A stretch of DNA of 64,000 nt from Anomaloglossus baeobatrachus (taxonomy: Eukaryota; Chordata; Amphibia; Anura; Aromobatidae), in the NCBI RefSeq assembly GCF_048569485.1, contig NC_134359.1, forward strand, positions 151,860,933-151,924,932, in the 5' to 3' direction. Shown here piece by piece: positions 59,119 to 64,000 of the stretch. The notes under the pieces are model-generated. The model worked only from the letters and a program-made list of their open reading frames with translations. It had not been told where the DNA came from and made no database searches. A program made the position numbers and the translations under genes. Numbering within the stretch: the stretch's first letter is position 1; each line of letters starts with the position of its first letter.

Positions 59119-60400
59119 CAGTCAACAGAAGGGAACAAAATAAATTTCAAGGCATTACATATACCATGCAAAACTGTGAAGACCAGGCCCATATTTTTTT
59201 AATTTTTTTTTAAATGCGGAATCAGCTGTGTCAAGATAGGGGGAAACATGGCAGTATGGGGGAAACATGGAAGTTTGGGGAAAACATGGCAGCATGGGGG
59301 AAAACATGGAAGGATAAGGGATACATGGAAGGATGGGGGAAAACATTCAAGGATGGGGGAAAACATGGCAGGATGGGGGAAACATGGCAGCATGAGGGAA
59401 AACAGGCAAGGATGGATGGGGAAAACATGGCAAGATGGGAAAACATGGCAGGATGGGAAAAACATGGCAGGATGGGGAAAACATGGCAGGATGGGGAAAA
59501 CATGGAAGGATGGGGAAAACATGGAAGGATGGGGGAAAACATAGCAGTCAACAGAAGGGAAGAAAATAAATTTCAAGGCATTACATATACCATGCAAAAC
59601 TGTGAGACCAGGCCCGGATTGTTTTTTTTTTAAATGCGGCAGCGGCTGTGTCAATGTGGGGGGGGAAACATGGCAGTATGGGGGAAAACATGGAAGTTTG
59701 GGGAAAACATGGAAGGATGGGGGAAACATGCAAGGATGGGGAAACATGCAAGGATGGGGGAAACATGCAATGATGGGGAAAATATGCAAGGATGGGGGAA
59801 AACATGCAAGGATGGGAGAAAACATGCAAGGATGGGAGAAAACATTCAAGGATGGATGGGAAAAACCTGGCAAAATGGAGGAAAACCTGGCAGGATGGGG
59901 GGAAAACCTGGCAGGATGGGGGGAAAACCTGGCAGGATGGGGGGAAAACCTGGCAGGATGGGGGAAAACCTGGCAGGATGTGGGAAACATGCAAGAATGG
60001 GGGTACATTTTCCTGGATAGGGTACATTTACCAGGAAGGGGGACATTTACCAGGATGGGGTACATTTACCAGGAAGGGGGATATTTACCAAGATGGGGGA
60101 ACATGCCAGGATGGGGTACATTTACCAGTATGGGGGAACATGCCAGGTTGGGGTACATTTACCAGGAAGGGGGACATTTACCAGGATGGAGTAGTTTACC
60201 AGCATAGGGGAACATGCCAGAATGGGGTATATTTACCAGGATGGAGGACATTTACCAGGATGGAGGACATTTACGAGTAAAGGGGTACATGCCGGGATAA
60301 GGGAACATTTACCAGGATGAGGTACATTTACCAGGATGGGGCCATGATGGGAATATATCAGAATCTAGGAAATATATATCAGGATGGGGGACATGTTTAC
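59119..60400 (+). repeat. G-rich minisatellite with a 426-bp duplication
   Basis: Units of about 17-21 bp such as AACATGGCAGGATGGGGA change gradually to ACATTTACCAGGATGGGGT toward the right. A non-repeat leader beginning CAGTCAACAGAAGGGAA occurs at 59,119 and again at 59,545, so leader and array were duplicated together once. Open frames on both strands (up to 288 codons) come from the repeat and are not genes. Confidence 0.93.
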
Positions 60401-61466
60401 CAGGAAGTGGCCCAGGAAAAGGGACATAACTATACAATGAAAGGGGAGGGTAGCAACTCATACGTCTTTATGGGATTTCAAGATGTTCAGACTTTGAAAT
60501 GTAGATGTGGATTACAGGGTGAAATCTGTTTACATTCCATGCTAAAATCTCTGTCTAATATGCTGCAATTTTTTCCAGAAAGATCAATCTAACTGCTGTG
60601 TCTGGAAAGGGCATTGGGACAGGCCTCAATGTGTGGTAAGCATGCATGAGTGTGATGCCCCCTGCTGAAGAGAAGAGAAAACTGCAAAGGTAAGGTTAAA
60701 ATCAATTATTTACATAATAGAATTGTTTGGCACTTTGGAAAAAAAATTGGGTTTAGGGCTACAGTTTGGGCACTCGGCCTGTGAAAGGTTCGCCATTACT
60801 GTTCTAGGCGCTACCTATTCAGCTATATCGCTCCCTCGGATTAGATCAGATGAGAGTTTGTTCAGCTACCTTCGAGTTCACTGCTTCATATCTCTGCATA
60901 GAAGGTTGTGAAATGTGAACTGTATTTTGTACGGAAATCTGTGTGTTTGTTAGATGATCTTCAAGAATAATCTGTCGTAGTACATTGTGAACTGCGTACC
61001 TTTGGTAAGTATATAAATACATTTCTACAATATACATACATACATATGTGAAAACCTGAGAAAAAAATTGTGTACTGTGACTGATTAATGCTTATATACT
61101 TGTTGAACTGTGTATACACTGTGTACAATTTTTTTCCATGACCTTTTATATCACTCTGCACTGATTGCACTGAATAGTGTCTGCATTAATGTGAACTAAT
61201 TCGCATACAGCTCTGTTAACCCCCTGAGGACCCCTTGCTATATTTGAATGAATTATCAATAAAAATTATGTTTTAATAAAATTGGAATTGTACCACAATT
61301 TTTTTTCTCGGGTTTTCCCAGTATTATAGTGGTTTCCTGTTATTCTCAAACAAGGCTGGAAAGTGACCTATATTAAATACATACATATGTACATACTTTA
61401 ATCTTTAATTCCCTTTCAGGACTTCAAGGGTTGACAAGGTCGTATTGTTACTTTTAGATTACAATC
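60401..61466. other. Intron stretch, possible hAT 5' region
   Basis: No gene seen. It may hold the 5' non-coding part of the hAT element that follows. A CCCCCTGAGGACCCC block near 61,220 resembles TTAA-type repeat ends. Confidence 0.35.
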
Positions 61467-62269
61467 ATGGACAATCGTGAAGGAGATAGGCACAGACATC
61501 ACACAAGAATTTGGAAGTCTGGGGCTTCTAAAATATGTAAGGCAAAAGAAGCAACAATGAAATCAACAGAAGAGATAGCGAAGACAAGAAAATTGTACTA
61601 GTTCTTCACTGTTCATTCAAGGTAAGTGTCGGAAAGGAGTAATGACCTTGTTGAATCTGATAAACCTGACAATGCTTCAGTGGAAATGGTTGTTGAACTT
61701 GGCAAAGAAAAGGCTGACGTAGTAACGTGTACAACTGAAGAACAGAAAGAAAAGGAGACTGATAGTGGCACATCTTATGAAGAAGGTGAAGTTGAGACCC
61801 CACCAGGGTGCAATGACATTGGACTTTGGCCATCCATTATTTCGGAACAGATGCGAGATTACTGGCTGAAAAGGGGTGTATCAACAATCCAGCACTGTGA
61901 TGAAAGTTTGTTCATTGCACGCTCGGTTCAGCAACCTAAAAAGGACCACAATATTCCAAGAATGTGCAGACTTTGGCTTTCCCATCGTCAAAATTATAAT
62001 AAAGAAGTCATAACGAGGAATTGCTTATGCTTCTCTCCATCTAAAGGACGCATTTACTGCTTCACGTGCAGATTGATGAGCTTTATTACAGCATCTGAGA
62101 CTTCTCAGCTTTCGTCTAATGGATTCTGTGATTGGAAACATTCACAAGAATGTATAAAAAGTCATGAGCAATCAAAGGAACATCTGAACTCTATAACTGC
62201 TTTCAATATGAGGTTAAAGTGATTGGGCAAATTGATACGGAGCTAACACAACAGGTCGAGGCTCAGGAG
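61467..62269 (+). pseudogene. hAT transposase N-terminus with TTF-type zinc finger, truncated
   Basis: From ATG at 61,467 the frame reads WKSGASKICKAKEAT and FFTVHS, the usual start of ZMYM1/TTF-type hAT transposases (SGA-KRK...FF). Two in-frame stops follow; the second is within AAGGTAAGT, which could also be a splice donor. The same frame then runs open to 62,222 with DIGLWPSIISEQMRDYWLKRG, SPSKGRIYCFTCRLM, CDWKHSQECIKSHEQSKEH, a TTF-type zinc finger. After a frame change, IDTELTQQVEAQE continues the family pattern to 62,269. There a GAGATGAGC element begins and the rest of the gene, including the catalytic domain, is lost or lies beyond the window. Confidence 0.82.
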
Positions 62270-62271
62270 TA

Positions 62272-64000
62272 GAGATGAGCCACCCTCTAGAGGCTCGAGT
62301 TCGGTTTGGTTCGAGTTCGGTGAGCCGTTCGACGAACCCCTCGAACCCCATTGAAACCAATGGGAGGCAAACACAAACGCATAAAAACACATTATAAATG
62401 TACACATACAGTTAATAAACATTGCCATAACACTTACCTGTCCCCGCGATGCGTCCTGCACTCTGTCTCCCGCCGCTTTTCCTTCCAATAATCGCTGCGT
62501 CCTCCCGGTAACAAGCAATGATGATAGGACCTTCCGTGATGTCAAAAAAAGCATGTGACCAGTCACGTGTCTATTAACTCATTGGCTACAGACTGGTCAC
62601 ATGGCTTTGATGTCATGTAGGTCCTGTCAGTGCATCTCTCCAGTACGCGGTGATCGCTTGTGTATCTCCGTGTACCGGCGACATGCTCTGGCACACAGTC
62701 GACTCCCCGTTCTGCTTCCCCGTTCCGTTATTCACCGGCTGCCACAGCCGGTGAATAATGGAAATCACCATTGCTATAGCAACGCGCCTGTCAGCGGTGA
62801 CGTTACCGCTTACAGGCAGCAGTTTCTGGTCACTCACGGAGTGAAAAGACTGCACGGAAACAGCAGCATCTTCCTCCCATGCAGCGCTGCTGATGTAGCA
62901 GAGCTGCATGGGTTGAAGGAGAAAAAAAACAGAAGAGCAGGATCATGGAGGGATAAGAGGGAGTAATAAACATGGAGTCTATAATGTGTCTGTGTATTTA
63001 TTTCTATTAAAGTATTTTTTCTCTGTGTGGTGTCTTTTTTTTTTAACCCTTTATTGGAGATTCTTAATGGCTGGGTCAAACTTGCCTGACATTAAGAATC
63101 TCTGACTAAATACTAGCTAGTAAAACAAAGCTAGTATTTACTCATAATTACCCAGCAAGCCACCCGGCTCCAGGGCTGTTGGAAGAGTTGGATACAGCGC
63201 CAGATGATGGCGCTTCTATAAAAGCACCATTTTCTGGGGCGGCTGCGGATTGCAATTCGCAGCAGAGAGGCCCAGAAAGCTTGGGCTAACCTCTGCGGCG
63301 GATTCCAATCTCCAGCTGCCTAGTTGTACCTGGCCGGACACAAAAATGGGGCGAAGCCCATGTCATTTGTTTTTTAATTATTTCATGAAATTCTTGAAAT
63401 AATTAAAAAAAACAGGCTTCCCTATATTTTTTGTTCCCAGCCGGGTACAAATAGGCAGCCTGGAGATATAGAGAAAGAAGAGAGAGAGAAAAAGAAAGAA
63501 GAGAGAGAAAGAGAGAAAGAAGAGAAAGAGAAAGGAGAGAAAGAAAGTAGAGAGAGAAAGGAGAGAAATAAAGGAGAGAAAGGAGAGAGAGAAAAGAGAG
63601 AAAGAGAGAGAACGAGAGAGAGAGAGAAAGGAGAGAGAGAGAAAGGAGAGAGAGAACGGAGAGAGAGAGAAAGGAGAGAAAGAAAGGAGAGGGAAAGGAG
63701 AGAGAGAAAAAAGAGAGAGAAAGGAGAGAGAGAGAAAGGAGAGAAAGAAAGGGGAGAAAGAAAGGAGAGGGAAAGGAGAGAGAGAAAGAAGAGAGAGAAA
63801 GGAGAGAGAGAGAAAGGAGAGAGAACGAAAGGAGAAAGAGAAAGGAGAGAGAAAGAAAGGAGAGAGAAAAGAGAGAAAAAGGAGAGAGAGAAAGGAGAGA
63901 GAGAAAGGCGAGAGAGAAAGGAGAGAGAAAGGAGAGAGAGAAAGGAGAGAGAGAAAGGAGAGAGAGAGAGAAAGGAGAGAGAACGAAAGGAGAGAGAGAA
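62272..64000 (+). mobile_element. GAGATGAGC-ended element, right end outside window
   Basis: TA at 62,270-62,271 followed by GAGATGAGC and TTCG-rich arms with CGAACCCCATTGAAA. The interior (TCCCGCGATGCGTCCTGCA; TACTAGCTAGTAAAACAAAG; CAGCTGCCTAGTTGTACCTG) matches the repeats at 7.0-7.8 kb and resembles those at 19.4 and 23.8 kb. It interrupts the hAT gene. No right end is seen before the window stops. Confidence 0.65.
63474..64000 (+). repeat. Long polypurine GA-rich repeat
   Basis: Over 500 bases made almost only of A and G, in GAGAGAGAAAGGA-type units, with very few pyrimidines (isolated C and T). It continues past the window end. Such mirror-like purine tracts can form triplex DNA and are hard to assemble, so the length is uncertain. 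Confidence 0.95.

Noticed and set aside
59199-60280. Frames of 100-288 codons on both strands
   Set aside because: Low-complexity products of the ~19-bp G-rich minisatellite.
62834-63079. 81-codon minus-strand frame
   Set aside because: Inside a GAGATGAGC element and made mainly of poly-T and repeat sequence; no motif.
1-64000. tRNA, rRNA or snRNA genes
   Set aside because: I looked for tRNA A/B boxes and common small RNA starts and saw none that I could support; a covariance search would settle it.

Overview
The window looks like anuran amphibian (frog or toad) nuclear DNA. The only host gene I can support is the 3' end of HIBCH (3-hydroxyisobutyryl-CoA hydrolase) on the minus strand. A 34-nt penultimate exon lies at 58,536-58,569 and the final coding exon at 3,484-3,599. 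Their splice sites and phase fit each other exactly, so nearly everything between them is one intron of 54,936 nt. The anuran call is inference: it rests on the mix of TTAACCCC-type repeats, L2, Tc1, Harbinger MITEs, Helitrons, Penelope-like (PLE) and Gmr1-like elements.

Layout. 1-3.0 kb is downstream of HIBCH and holds an inverted-repeat element. 3.6-58.5 kb is the giant intron. From left to right it carries: a Tc1 element with one nonsense codon (5.0-6.6 kb); a folded non-autonomous repeat (6.9-8.6); three TTAA-flanked repeats (9.6-14.8); a Harbinger-type MITE split by a PLE-like fragment that itself holds a second Tc1 (14.9-17.6); a TA-flanked element with GAGATGAGC ends (17.9-20.1); a 4.1-kb TTAA-flanked repeat with a ~390-bp tandem array (20.9-25.0); a fold-back Tc1 (25.6-27.1); another MITE (28.1-28.6); hAT scraps (29.5-30.2); and an L2-type LINE on the minus strand (30.8-34.1).

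The core is a nested stack at 35.8-56.5 kb. An old Ty3/gypsy fossil on the plus strand was split by a head-to-head dimer of PLE 3' ends (36,394-49,426, 16-bp target duplication). One PLE arm was later split by two Helitrons joined head to tail without a spacer (37,884-47,144). Just beyond the PLE, the same old fossil was hit by a Gmr1-like LTR element (49,605-55,103) that has integrase before reverse transcriptase. The Helitrons account for about 9 kb of minisatellite, including a ~5-kb GTGAGT-type array with higher-order duplications. These arrays create very long but meaningless open frames.

The right part, 58.6-64 kb, belongs to the next upstream HIBCH intron. It holds a G-rich minisatellite, a degraded hAT transposase N-terminus cut by a GAGATGAGC element, and a long GA tract that runs off the window.

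I found no tRNA, rRNA, CRISPR array or convincing new coding system. The most interesting material is structural: the Helitron concatemer with an empty site preserved in the opposite PLE arm, the PLE palindrome, the scattered hammerhead-like motifs, and a 34-nt exon that must be spliced across a 55-kb intron built from transposons.
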